Source of the DNA: JAVBQL01 sp031549085
GTDB lineage: Bacteria > Spirochaetota > GWE2-31-10 > MWDO01
Length of the DNA: 64,000 nucleotides
NCBI GenBank assembly: GCA_031549085.1
Contig: JAVBQL010000013.1
Coordinates: forward strand, 124,001-188,000
Reading direction: 5' to 3'
Every line of letters starts with the position of its first letter. Positions within the stretch are counted from its first letter, which is position 1. The notes under the pieces are model-generated. The model made no database searches and was not told the DNA's origin. It saw only the letters and a program-made list of their open reading frames with translations. Positions 17,652-26,326 of this stretch are shown piece by piece. A program made the position numbers and the translations under genes.

Positions 17652-17829
17652 GCATGCCACGTCTTTTCTGATAGATGTCCTATTTAAGAGTATTTTTTAG
17701 TTTCTAATTAAAAAAACGACTCAGCTACAAAAGCTTTATTTAGCAAAAAAGACTGAATGCCATTTGAAATTAAAAAGATACTACTTTTTTTATAAAAGAT
17801 ATCTATCAGAATGAACGTGGGATCTAAAA
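17652..17829. repeat. R1 element between convergent genes
   Basis: Left end GCCACGTCTTTTCTGATAGA and right end TATCTATCAGAATGAACGTG plus GGATCTAAAAA are inverted copies of the R1 terminus, separated by an AT-rich centre that also contains the GTTTCTAATTA-like segment found in the 2.8-kb copy. It fills the gap between the ends of dxs and the symporter gene. Confidence 0.75.
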
Positions 17830-17838
17830 ATAAAAAAA

Positions 17839-19224
17839 TTAAATATCATCATTTTTAATAAGTGCTTTAGAAACCAGCAATATTAACAAGTTAACAACAA
17901 ATGCAGAGATAATTATCATATTTCCAATAAATATACCATTATCAATAATAATCATCTTTGATTGTATCAGTTTACCTATAAGAGCAGTAATTGAACCAAA
18001 AATTATTGCAGCTATAACAGCCCTGCTATCAAATTTCACCCCAATCAAACCAAGTATAGTTGGAACAAAAAAGCCTCCTGAAAAAATTGTAAGCCCCAAA
18101 AGAATCAAGCCTATTATAGATTTGATCTTTACTGCAAAGATAAGACTTACAAGAGCAAATATAAGTACAAAAATTCTTGTTAGAAGAATCTTGTTTTTAT
18201 GGGGAAAGAGGTCTGAAATAATTATTGAAATATTTAATAGGGTAGTATCTGCTGATGAAATTACAACAGAGAGCAGTGATATTCCAATAGCTACAAAAGC
18301 CCAAAGAGGCAATATCTCTTTTGACAAAAAGAGCAGAGGTGTAATTCCACTCTCTTTTATTTCTGTTAAAAAAAATGTCTTTGCTGCAACTCCCATAAAT
18401 GAGAGTGCAAAAGCAATTGGTATCAAGAGCAATACAACAATTATAACTGCATTAATGGCACTCTTTTTACTCTTTGCACAAAAGATACGAGAGTAGATAT
18501 CAGGCCCAACCAAAAAAGTTGATGAATAGGTTATTAATAATATCAACAAGTCCAGTGGCGAAAATGTCTTATTAAATGGAAAATTAAATTCTTTTATTGT
18601 GGTATTGATTTCGCTCCCTTTTGGTAAGAATACCAAGAGAAGTATAATTCCCAATACTATAAATATGGCTTGAAGCAGATCTGTCTTTATAATTGATATC
18701 TGTCCGCCAATCATTGTATAGAAGGCAAAAAATAGTGTTGTTATCAAGGCTCCATAAAAATAGTTAACCCCAAAGAAGAGAGATAATATTGATGCCCCTC
18801 CAACTATTTGTGCTGCAACAATTCCAAGCCATGAGAAGGCTATAATAACAGATGAGATCTTTTTTACTTTTGTGTTATAAAGTGTCTCGAGTAATTCTGG
18901 AAAGGTTCTTCTGCCATATTTGGTGATATATTTTATAAATGGGATAAGAAGTGCTAAGCCTATAGCAGCTGAAATTAAGAGCCAACTTCCAGCTAAGCCC
19001 TTTGAAAATGATAGCTCAACAGATCCCAATATCGCTGAGCTTCCTAAAATTGTTGCAAGAAGAGTTCCAGCAATCTGTACCGTAGAACCTCTCTTCCCTG
19101 CTATAAAAAAATCATCTTCATTTTTTATCTTTCTTGCAGAGAGAAAACCCATAATGATTAGAACAATAAAATATATAACTAAAATAAGCTTTGGCAGTAG
19201 AACACTCATCTGTATCACAATCAC
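17839..19224 (-). CDS. Sodium:solute symporter family protein
   Basis: A 461-residue polytopic membrane protein of the SSS family (PF00474 type). About 12-13 hydrophobic segments are visible. Family features include 'FFIAGKRGSTVQIAGTLLAT' after TM1 and the Gly/Ala-rich 'SWLGIVAAQIVGGASILSLF', and 'VVISSADTTLLNISII' in the Na+-site region. It would couple Na+ entry to uptake of an organic solute, and could use the Na+ gradient generated by the oad pump. The annotated GTG at 19224 is close to AAGGAAA; GTG 19218 or ATG 19209 may be the real start. Confidence 0.85.
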   Translation of the reverse strand: MIVIQMSVLLPKLILVIYFIVLIIMGFLSARKIKNEDDFFIAGKRGSTVQIAGTLLATILGSSAILGSVELSFSKGLAGSWLLISAAIGLALLIPFIKYITKYGRRTFPELLETLYNTKVKKISSVIIAFSWLGIVAAQIVGGASILSLFFGVNYFYGALITTLFFAFYTMIGGQISIIKTDLLQAIFIVLGIILLLVFLPKGSEINTTIKEFNFPFNKTFSPLDLLILLITYSSTFLVGPDIYSRIFCAKSKKSAINAVIIVVLLLIPIAFALSFMGVAAKTFFLTEIKESGITPLLFLSKEILPLWAFVAIGISLLSVVISSADTTLLNISIIISDLFPHKNKILLTRIFVLIFALVSLIFAVKIKSIIGLILLGLTIFSGGFFVPTILGLIGVKFDSRAVIAAIIFGSITALIGKLIQSKMIIIDNGIFIGNMIIISAFVVNLLILLVSKALIKNDDI

Positions 19225-19419
19225 TTTCCTTAATATAATCGAACAAGATTAATTAATAAATTTAACAGTAAAAACTAGATACCATAAAAACTTCAAGTAG
19301 TATAGAATTTATTATGATCAAAATAGTTATATTAGCTTCCCTACACTTTCATTGACAATAAATGTCTATTTATGATAACTATTTTATATAAGACGTTTTT
19401 TAAAAAAAGGAGTTTACTT

Positions 19420-19833
19420 ATGAAAATTTCTCCCTACTTTATGTTCAATGGAAATGCAAAGGAGGCAATTGCTCTCTACAAGGAGGCTTTTGGTACAGAT
19501 CTTGCTATGGTACAGAAGTACAAAGATATGCCTCCTCTTCCAAATATGGAGATTCCGGAGGAGAGGTTGGATTGGGTTCTCCATGCGTCTCTTAGTATAA
19601 AAGGCAACATCATTATGATGGCAGATGCCTATCCGCCGCTTAACACAAATAAAGATGAGCTATCAAATACTGCTATATTTTTTGATAATGAAGCTGAACT
19701 AAAAAAAGCTTTCACTACTCTATCTAAAGATGGAGAGAGCATAGTAGAGCCTCAAAAAACTTTCTACAGCTCTTGCTGTGCTGAGGTTAGAGACAAGTTT
19801 GGGATAAAGTGGTTTCTGATGATTGATGAGTAA
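19420..19833 (+). CDS. PhnB-like VOC (glyoxalase/bleomycin-resistance fold) protein
   Basis: A 137-residue protein of the PhnB/3-demethylubiquinone-methyltransferase-like branch of the vicinal oxygen chelate superfamily: ISPYFMFNGNAKEAIALYKE at the start, then IMMADAYPP, an 'AELKKAFTTLSKDG' helix and a C-terminal RDKFGIKWFLMIDE. Members of this branch rarely have a proven function. I placed the start at ATG 19420 because AAAAAAGGAG precedes it; the in-frame ATG at 19372 lacks a ribosome site and would add an unlikely basic leader. Confidence 0.83.
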   Translation: MKISPYFMFNGNAKEAIALYKEAFGTDLAMVQKYKDMPPLPNMEIPEERLDWVLHASLSIKGNIIMMADAYPPLNTNKDELSNTAIFFDNEAELKKAFTTLSKDGESIVEPQKTFYSSCCAEVRDKFGIKWFLMIDE

Positions 19834-19846
19834 GTTTTATTTCTAA

Positions 19847-19992
19847 CCCACCCCAACCCCGCCCTTACATAAGGGCAGGGCAAAGGCTTCGCTTTTACTA
19901 TTGTGGTTAAATAGAGAGTATCTGCAATATGTAAGTCGATTTTGTTCGATTTTTACTTCGTAAAAATATACAAAATCTTTGTTATCTATCCT
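19847..19992. repeat. R3 repeat copy
   Basis: GC-rich hairpin CCCGCCCTTACATAAGGGCAG followed by AAGTCGATTTTGTTCGATTT, a small palindrome around TTTACTTCGTAAA and ATACAAAATCTTTGTTATCT. The last part is the reverse complement of sequence at 47632-47695. Confidence 0.65.
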
Positions 19993-20087
19993 ATTTCCTT
20001 ATGCTGTGATTTAGAAAAAAATCTTTGTTACACACTACAGATACTCTTTTTGTACAGAATATGTATTAAAAAAATTAGAAATGTAAT

Positions 20088-20130
20088 GTCCTTTTTATAA
20101 AAGATATCTATCAGAAAGGACGTGGGAGCT
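20088..20130 (+). repeat. R1 right-end copy
   Basis: ATAAAAGATATCTATCAGAA then AGGACGTGGGAGCTAAAA; it ends a few bases before the stop codon of the leftward gene at 20138. Confidence 0.7.
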
Positions 20131-20137
20131 AAAAGAA

Positions 20138-20533
20138 CTAAAAAATATAATCGATTAGGACACCTTTAAGCTCATTTATCTCTTCACATATATTGTGAAA
20201 AACATCAGTAGTTATATCATTTCCAACTCGATAGCCCTTAGAGTATGCAAGACATGCTAAAAGCTTTATTGATGAAAGATACTGTCTAAAAGCCTTTCCA
20301 TTCTTGTTTATCCACTCTATAGCCTCTCTCATTCTCTCTTCACTCTCTTTGTATGGATCTATATGACAAACAGAAAGATGAGTTATTAACTCATCTTTCT
20401 GAATTATATTATCCAAACCTAAAATGGAGTGATCTGTTTGTGTATCTCTGTTTTGAGATATGAAGTCAAGATATGTTTGTAGATATCGATGAGTTTTTTC
20501 GTCTTTTTCTAGTTTACAAAATAACTCTACCAT
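20138..20533 (-). CDS. Hypothetical protein coupled to iorA
   Basis: A 131-residue soluble, mostly helical acidic protein that I do not recognise. It has four Cys (one in CKLEKDEKT at the N-terminus, one in LSVCHID, one in LACLAYSKG and one in ICEEINELKG) but no CxxC motif. No signal peptide or membrane helix. Its ATG is 23 bases downstream of the iorA stop with AAGGAT as ribosome site, so the two are almost certainly cotranscribed, and it occupies the position where the partner subunit would be expected. It does not resemble IorB. Confidence 0.65.
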   Translation of the reverse strand: MVELFCKLEKDEKTHRYLQTYLDFISQNRDTQTDHSILGLDNIIQKDELITHLSVCHIDPYKESEERMREAIEWINKNGKAFRQYLSSIKLLACLAYSKGYRVGNDITTDVFHNICEEINELKGVLIDYIF

Positions 20534-20556
20534 AATAAAAATCCTTAAAATTCATG

Positions 20557-22143
20557 CTACTCTTTCATTTTTCTCTTAAGAATAACACAAAGCCCTTTTA
20601 CAATTAAAAGAGATAATTTTTTTGAATCAAGCATCTCTTTTACTGTCTGCTCCATAGTGGAGCTGTCTTTATAAGCATCTATAACTCTGAAGTCTGGAGC
20701 TTTTATTCCAACACTTGCAGCAAGAAGCTCATAGTCAATCTGCATTGTAGCCTCTCTATTTATTGTCTCACCTGAAAGCGGATTTGGCTGCATACCGGTC
20801 ATCGCTGTCGTTCCATTATCCAAAACTATCATCAAAATATTATGTTTGTTGTAGGCCGCATTAACAAGCCCTGTTATTCCGCTATGTGCAAAGGTTGAGT
20901 CCCCTATAACAGATACAACTTTCCCTCTGTTTTTAGGATTCAAATTTAATCCCTCTGCAATTGTTATACTTGCTCCCATATCAACACATGTGTCAAGCGC
21001 ATTAAACGGAGGTAAAACTCCCAAGGTGTAGCACCCAATATCGCCAGAGACAATCAAACCCATCTTATTTAGTACACCAAACATCTGTCTGTGAGGACAG
21101 CCGGGACAGAGTGCAGGCGGACGAGGAGGAATCTTTGTCTCTTTTGACAAAAGTGCAGGCTTTACTCCGCTAATCTTCTCTTCTATTATAGAGCTAGATA
21201 GCTCTCCCTCAATTGGAAATATCTCCTTTCCAATAACGTTTGTTATCCCCAAAGACTTTATAAATGTTTCAAATATAGGATCAAGCTCTTCTACAATGTA
21301 GACCTTATCACACTGCTTACAGAAGTCAACAATCAGATCTTTTGGAAGTGGGTTTACCATTCCAAGCTTCAAAATTGAGGCATCTGGATAGACCTCTTTG
21401 ATGTAGTTATAACATACTCCAGAGGTGATAAAACCTATCTTTTTATCATTAATCTCTACTCTATTTATCGGTAAATTATTGGCATCATTTGACAGTTTCT
21501 TAAGCGTTTCCTCAAGAACAGTATGCCTAGCCTTTGCAAACGCTGGAATCATAACATATTTTTTTGGGTTTCTCTTGAACTCTTCAAGACTAATCTCTTT
21601 TGGTAAAACTTCATCATAGTCAACTGCACTCTTTGAGTGTGCAATACGAGTTGTGGTTCTAATAAAAAATGGAATATCATATTTTTCGCTTAATTCAAAT
21701 GCGAGTTTTGTAAATTGGTAGGCCTCATTGCTGTCTGATGGTTCTAACATAGGAATCTTGGCAGCAATTGCATAGTGTCTGCTGTCCTGCTCATTTTGTG
21801 ACGAGTGCATAGATGGATCATCTGCCGCAACAATCACAAGCCCACCCTTTATCCCTGTGTAGCTTGATGTAAATAGCGGATCGGCAGCAACATTGACACC
21901 GACATGCTTCATTGTAACGAGGGTTCTGATTCCTGCGAAGCTCGCTCCAATTCCAACCTCAAGAGCAACCTTCTCATTTACAGACCACTCTGTATAGACA
22001 TTCTCATATTTACAAAAATTTTCCAATATTTCAGTTGATGGAGTCCCAGGATATCCAACACCAGCCTTTGCTGATGCAGAGTAGGCTCCCAAAGCGATCG
22101 CTTCATTAGCAGATAAAAGTAATTTTTTCAATTTGTGCCTCAT
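20557..22143 (-). CDS. iorA: Indolepyruvate ferredoxin oxidoreductase alpha subunit, short form
   Basis: A 528-residue thiamine-diphosphate enzyme of the 2-oxoacid:ferredoxin oxidoreductase family. Order: pyrimidine-binding domain (SANEAIALGAYSASAKAGVG, YPGTPSTEILENF), transketolase C-like domain, then the pyrophosphate domain with PPALCPGCPHRQMF, GDIGCYTLG and GDSTFAHSGITGL. IorA oxidises aryl pyruvates to acyl-CoA and reduces ferredoxin. Characterised IorA proteins end in a ferredoxin-like domain with two [4Fe-4S] motifs; this protein stops just before it (ends KGLCVILKRKMKE), and no CxxCxxC motif follows in the downstream gene. No iorB is adjacent. ATG 22143 is used; TTG 22131 behind GAGG is an alternative start. 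Confidence 0.87.
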   Translation of the reverse strand: MRHKLKKLLLSANEAIALGAYSASAKAGVGYPGTPSTEILENFCKYENVYTEWSVNEKVALEVGIGASFAGIRTLVTMKHVGVNVAADPLFTSSYTGIKGGLVIVAADDPSMHSSQNEQDSRHYAIAAKIPMLEPSDSNEAYQFTKLAFELSEKYDIPFFIRTTTRIAHSKSAVDYDEVLPKEISLEEFKRNPKKYVMIPAFAKARHTVLEETLKKLSNDANNLPINRVEINDKKIGFITSGVCYNYIKEVYPDASILKLGMVNPLPKDLIVDFCKQCDKVYIVEELDPIFETFIKSLGITNVIGKEIFPIEGELSSSIIEEKISGVKPALLSKETKIPPRPPALCPGCPHRQMFGVLNKMGLIVSGDIGCYTLGVLPPFNALDTCVDMGASITIAEGLNLNPKNRGKVVSVIGDSTFAHSGITGLVNAAYNKHNILMIVLDNGTTAMTGMQPNPLSGETINREATMQIDYELLAASVGIKAPDFRVIDAYKDSSTMEQTVKEMLDSKKLSLLIVKGLCVILKRKMKE

Positions 22144-22334
22144 CTTTGTGTGATTATTAAATTATATTTTTATTAAATTACAGTAGGTTTTTTAAAGTGT
22201 ACATAATAAAAGTATCTACAGTATAACACAAGTAAATAAAAGATAACACAATATATTTAGAAAGTTAAGTTTTTTCTTCAATTTTTTTCTAGAAAATATC
22301 TATTTGTTATATCTAAACTGCAGTAGAGTCTACC

Positions 22335-23033
22335 CTATCTATTTTTTTTATCTTGTCTCATCCTAGATAGTACCCACTCCCTCATATCTTTGGAGTGATT
22401 ATTATCTGGGGTTAGACTTATAGCCCTATCATAATCTTCAAGTGCCTTATCATAGTTTTCGTAAAAAAAATATGCCTGACCTCTCTTTTCGTAAAATTTT
22501 GAATTATTAGGCTCTAGTCTTATAGCCTCATCATAATCTTTGATAGCTCTCTCATAGTCATCTTTAGAAAAGTAGGCATAGCCTCTACCATTATAGGCTT
22601 CTGCATTATTGGGTTCTAACCTTAAAGCTTCATCAAAATCTTTGATCGCCATATCAAAAGAACCTATCTCACTATAAAGTTCCATATCATAAGCTATCTC
22701 GGCATAACCCATCTCATTATATATGGTTCCCCTCTTAATGCGAGCACCTACAATGTTTGGGTCTACCTTCAAAGCTTTGTCATACTCGTTAAATGCTGAA
22801 TAATGATCATACCAAATATAAAAGATCTCTCCTGTATAATAGTAGGCCTCTCCATAATTGGGATTTATATTTATAACTTTATCAAACTCTTTTATTGCCA
22901 GCTCATACTCCCCATCTTTAAAATATTGAACTCCCTTCTTATAGTGAGCGTGTGCATCATCACTACTTTGACTATTCAAAAGAGACAGTGCAAAAGTAAA
23001 GATTAGACAAAACAAAAATAACTTTTTATACAT
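22335..23033 (-). CDS. Exported TPR-repeat protein (about 5 repeats)
   Basis: A 232-residue protein with a signal peptide (MYKKLFLFCLIFTFALSLLNS) and about five 34-residue tetratricopeptide repeats, the first being HYKKGVQYFKDGEYELAIKE; the third repeat is irregular (MELYSEIGSFDM inserted). TPR solenoids are protein-binding scaffolds. It is the last of five TPR genes on the minus strand. AGGATT precedes the ATG. The partner is unknown. Confidence 0.85.
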   Translation of the reverse strand: MYKKLFLFCLIFTFALSLLNSQSSDDAHAHYKKGVQYFKDGEYELAIKEFDKVININPNYGEAYYYTGEIFYIWYDHYSAFNEYDKALKVDPNIVGARIKRGTIYNEMGYAEIAYDMELYSEIGSFDMAIKDFDEALRLEPNNAEAYNGRGYAYFSKDDYERAIKDYDEAIRLEPNNSKFYEKRGQAYFFYENYDKALEDYDRAISLTPDNNHSKDMREWVLSRMRQDKKNR

Positions 23034-23134
23034 AGAAAAATCCTATCTATATTTTTTTTTAAAGAAAATAGAAAGCTCCAATCAAAAAATAGAGATGTCC
23101 CTCTATCTATGAGAGTAGCTAAAAGGCTCTTGCT

Positions 23135-24076
23135 CTACTTCCCAGATTTTGCCCTATATGCACTCTCTCTATTGTTGTATGCATCTACATAGTTGGGGTC
23201 GATCCTTAAGGCCTCATCAAAATCTTTGATAGCCATATCATAGTCGCCCCTACCATAGTATGCCACCCCTCTGCCGCAATAGGCATATGCGTAGTCGGGA
23301 TCGATCCTTATAGCACTGCTAAGATCAGCAACCGTACTATCATAGTCACCTTTGTCAGAGTATACCACCCCTCTACCACAATAGGCCTCTGCATAGTTGG
23401 GATCAAGCTCTATGGCACTGCTAAAATCTTCAATCGCTCTATCATAGTCACCATTATCAGAATGTGCAAAGCCCCTACTACAATAGGCATATGCATAGTT
23501 GGGGTCGATCTTTATGGCACTATTAAAATCCTTGATTGCACTATCATAGTCGCCATCATCATAATATATCAACCCTCTACCGCAGTAGGCCCTTGCATAG
23601 TTGGGATCTATCCTTAAAGCCATGTTATAATCCTTGATTGCCTCTTCATAGTCACCCCTACTATAATATGCCAACCCTCTGTTGTTGTAGCCATCCACAT
23701 AATTTGGATCTATCCTTAAAGCCTCATCGAAATCCTTAATCGCACTATCATAGTCATCACTATTGCAATATGACAAACCTCTGTTGTTGTAGGCATAGAT
23801 GTCATTGGGAAATATCCTTATAGCCTCATCATAATCTTTAATCGCCATATCATAGTCACCCCTATCATAATATACCAACCCTCTGCCGCAGTAGGCCTCT
23901 GCATTGTTGGGGTCGATTCTTATGGCACTACTAAAGTCCTCAATTGCACTATCATAGTCGCTCCTATCTGCATATGCCCACCCTCTCTCACAATAAGAAT
24001 CTGCATTGTTGGGGTTACACCTTATTGCCTCACTTAACTCCTCAATTGTACTATCATAGCCATCTTTTTTATACAT
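23135..24076 (-). CDS. TPR-repeat protein without signal peptide, cysteine-rich repeats
   Basis: A 313-residue array of eight full TPRs preceded by a half repeat. Unlike its four neighbours it has no signal peptide: the N-terminus MYKKDGYDSTIEEL enters directly into the second half of a repeat, as if a deletion joined the usual start (MYKK) to an internal repeat. Cys occurs at the same position in seven repeats (AYCGRG, SYCERG, SYCNSD), whereas the exported paralogues have almost none there. This fits a cytoplasmic location. AGGAGT precedes the ATG. The gene lies 101 bases upstream of the 22335 gene. Confidence 0.83.
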   Translation of the reverse strand: MYKKDGYDSTIEELSEAIRCNPNNADSYCERGWAYADRSDYDSAIEDFSSAIRIDPNNAEAYCGRGLVYYDRGDYDMAIKDYDEAIRIFPNDIYAYNNRGLSYCNSDDYDSAIKDFDEALRIDPNYVDGYNNRGLAYYSRGDYEEAIKDYNMALRIDPNYARAYCGRGLIYYDDGDYDSAIKDFNSAIKIDPNYAYAYCSRGFAHSDNGDYDRAIEDFSSAIELDPNYAEAYCGRGVVYSDKGDYDSTVADLSSAIRIDPDYAYAYCGRGVAYYGRGDYDMAIKDFDEALRIDPNYVDAYNNRESAYRAKSGK

Positions 24077-24116
24077 AAAAACTCCTACTCTATTTTTTTA
24101 TATAAATATCTATATT

Positions 24117-25157
24117 CTATTTTTCCTGTTTTCTCTTTAATGCAGCCTCTCTATTGCTCTTGGCAACTGCATCGTTTGGATCTATCTTTAGTGCTGCATC
24201 AAAATCTTTTATAGCACTATCATAGTCCCCCTTTTTGACATATATAACTCCTCTATTATGGTAGGCCTCTCTATAATTTGGATTTATGCTTAAAGCTCTA
24301 TTGAAATCCTTGATGGCCATAGAATAGTCACCTTTTTTACCATATGCAACACCTCTGCTATCATAGGCATGTGAATAGTTTGGATCTATCCTTAAAGCCT
24401 CATTAAAATCATCAATAGCTCTATCAAGCTCTCCTCTATTTTCATATATAACTCCTCTGTTGTTGTAAGCTATTGCATAGTTGGGAGATATCATTATGGC
24501 CCTACTATAATTTTTAATTGCCAGATCATAATCGCACTTTATGCCATATATAATTCCTTTGTTAATATAGGCTGCTACATAATTTGGATCTACTCTTAAA
24601 GCTTCACTATAATCTCCTATAGCTAGCTCATACTCCCCCTTATGATAATGTGAGTTGCCCCTATTGTTATATGCTATTGCATTATTAGGAACGATGCTTA
24701 TAAATTTATCAAAATCCTTGATAGCCATATCATACTCGCCTATATCATTATATACAAACCCTCTATTATGATAGGCTTTTTTATAGTTTGGATCTATCCT
24801 TAAAACCTCACTATAATCTTTGATAGCTAGATAAGGGTCTCCTTTTTTGATATATGAATCTCCTCTGGCAAAATAAGCAGATACAAAGTTGGGATCTATC
24901 TCTATAGCTTTGTTGTAATCCTTGATAGCCATAGAATAGTTGCCATTTTCATAATATGTATCTCCTCTGCTGCTGTAAGCTTTTGCATAGTTTGGAGCTC
25001 TCTTTATAACAGCATTAAACTCTTTTATTGCTCTATCATAATCACCACTATAATAGTATAAGAGTCCCCTCTCATAGTTAACCTCTACCACATTAGAGCG
25101 GCAGCTTATAAAAGAGAGAGTAAAAATAGCTAAAACAAAAATAGTTCTTTTAAACAT
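24117..25157 (-). CDS. TPR-repeat lipoprotein (9 repeats)
   Basis: A 346-residue protein with signal sequence and a relaxed, spirochaete-like lipobox (LSFISC, Cys19), followed by nine consecutive TPRs (first NYERGLLYYYSGDYDRA, last AYHNRGVIYVKKGDYDSA) and a short basic tail. Expected to be anchored by lipid and to act as a binding scaffold. AGGAGT precedes the ATG. It lies 40 bases upstream of the signal-less paralogue and 60 bases downstream of the TPR/WG gene. Confidence 0.85.
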   Translation of the reverse strand: MFKRTIFVLAIFTLSFISCRSNVVEVNYERGLLYYYSGDYDRAIKEFNAVIKRAPNYAKAYSSRGDTYYENGNYSMAIKDYNKAIEIDPNFVSAYFARGDSYIKKGDPYLAIKDYSEVLRIDPNYKKAYHNRGFVYNDIGEYDMAIKDFDKFISIVPNNAIAYNNRGNSHYHKGEYELAIGDYSEALRVDPNYVAAYINKGIIYGIKCDYDLAIKNYSRAIMISPNYAIAYNNRGVIYENRGELDRAIDDFNEALRIDPNYSHAYDSRGVAYGKKGDYSMAIKDFNRALSINPNYREAYHNRGVIYVKKGDYDSAIKDFDAALKIDPNDAVAKSNREAALKRKQEK

Positions 25158-25217
25158 TAAAAAAAACTCCTATCTGTTTGGTTTATACTACTATCATAAG
25201 GGGGAGATTTAGAGTAA

Positions 25218-26318
25218 CTAATCAACTCTATTGCCATTTTTGTCAATTTCAAACTTTTCGCCATTAAGTTTAACATTAGCACTTCCCCCACGAAACCACC
25301 AAGCATAATCATACTTAAAAGGGATTACCACCCTACCATCTTTATCAATAAAGCCCCACTTTTTATTGATTTCAGCAGCCGCAAGCCCATCATTAAAATT
25401 CCAAACCCAATCATATTTAAGGGGTATAACCTCTACCCCCCTCTTATCAACAAAGCCCCACATATAGTTAAGTGAAACAGAAGAGAGCCCTTCACTAAAA
25501 TCCCTAACATGATCATACTTAAAAGGTACTACAGCTCTACCACTCCTATCAACAAAACCATATTGACCATTTATACCCTCTTTTTTAATTAGCTCAACAT
25601 CTGCCTCTTCTCTGTTGTTATTAGCACTTGCATCATTTGGTTCTGCTCTTAAGACTTTATTAAAATCCTCTGCAGCCGCACTGCTCTCACTCCTCTTTTT
25701 GTATGCGGCTACTCTATTGAAGTAGGCCTTTTCATGATTTGGATCTATTATTAATGTCATATCATAATCATCTATAGCCAGATTATAATCACCATTTTCA
25801 CTATACAAATTTCCTCTTTTATAATAGGACTCTGCGTCATAGGGGTCCATATTTATAACCTCACTATAATCTTTTACAGCCATAGAGTAGTCCCCCATAA
25901 TCTTATATGTGTCTCCCCTGTTATAGTAGGCATTTGCATAGTAGGGTTCAAGCCTTATAGCCTCACTAAAATCTTTTATCGCTCTATTATAGTCCCCCTT
26001 TTCACCATATGCGTTTCCTCTATTATTATAGACTCCTGCATAGTTTGGATCCATCTTTAAAGCCTGATCATAATCTTTAATAGCTCTACTATAATTGCCA
26101 TCTCTATAGTATGAATTTCCTCTATAGACATAGGCATCTATATATTTGGAGTCTCTTTCTATAGCTTTGCTATAATCCTTGATGGCTCTTTTGTAATCAC
26201 CCTTTTTGCTATATGCAACTCCTTGATTATAGTACTCTTTTGCACTGCTACTTTTAGCACTCATAAGAAAGAGTGTAAAACTAAAGATAATCAGGGCAAA
26301 AATAATTTTTTTATGCAT
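25218..26318 (-). CDS. Exported TPR + WG-repeat protein
   Basis: A 366-residue protein: signal peptide (MHKKIIFALIIFSFTLFLMSA), six to seven TPRs (about 28-250), then three WG repeats (about 255-350), with YGFVDRSGRAVVPFKYD, WGFVDKRGVEVIPLKYD and WGFIDKDGRVVIPFKYD, and a cap VKLNGEKFEIDKNGNRVD. The same cap closes the pure WG protein at 38258, so the two modules have been shuffled between genes. WG repeats are beta-structured units first named in Leptospira; their ligands are unknown. AGGAGT precedes the ATG; the upstream TPR gene ends eight bases away. Confidence 0.87.
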   Translation of the reverse strand: MHKKIIFALIIFSFTLFLMSAKSSSAKEYYNQGVAYSKKGDYKRAIKDYSKAIERDSKYIDAYVYRGNSYYRDGNYSRAIKDYDQALKMDPNYAGVYNNRGNAYGEKGDYNRAIKDFSEAIRLEPYYANAYYNRGDTYKIMGDYSMAVKDYSEVINMDPYDAESYYKRGNLYSENGDYNLAIDDYDMTLIIDPNHEKAYFNRVAAYKKRSESSAAAEDFNKVLRAEPNDASANNNREEADVELIKKEGINGQYGFVDRSGRAVVPFKYDHVRDFSEGLSSVSLNYMWGFVDKRGVEVIPLKYDWVWNFNDGLAAAEINKKWGFIDKDGRVVIPFKYDYAWWFRGGSANVKLNGEKFEIDKNGNRVD

Positions 26319-26326
26319 AGAAACTC

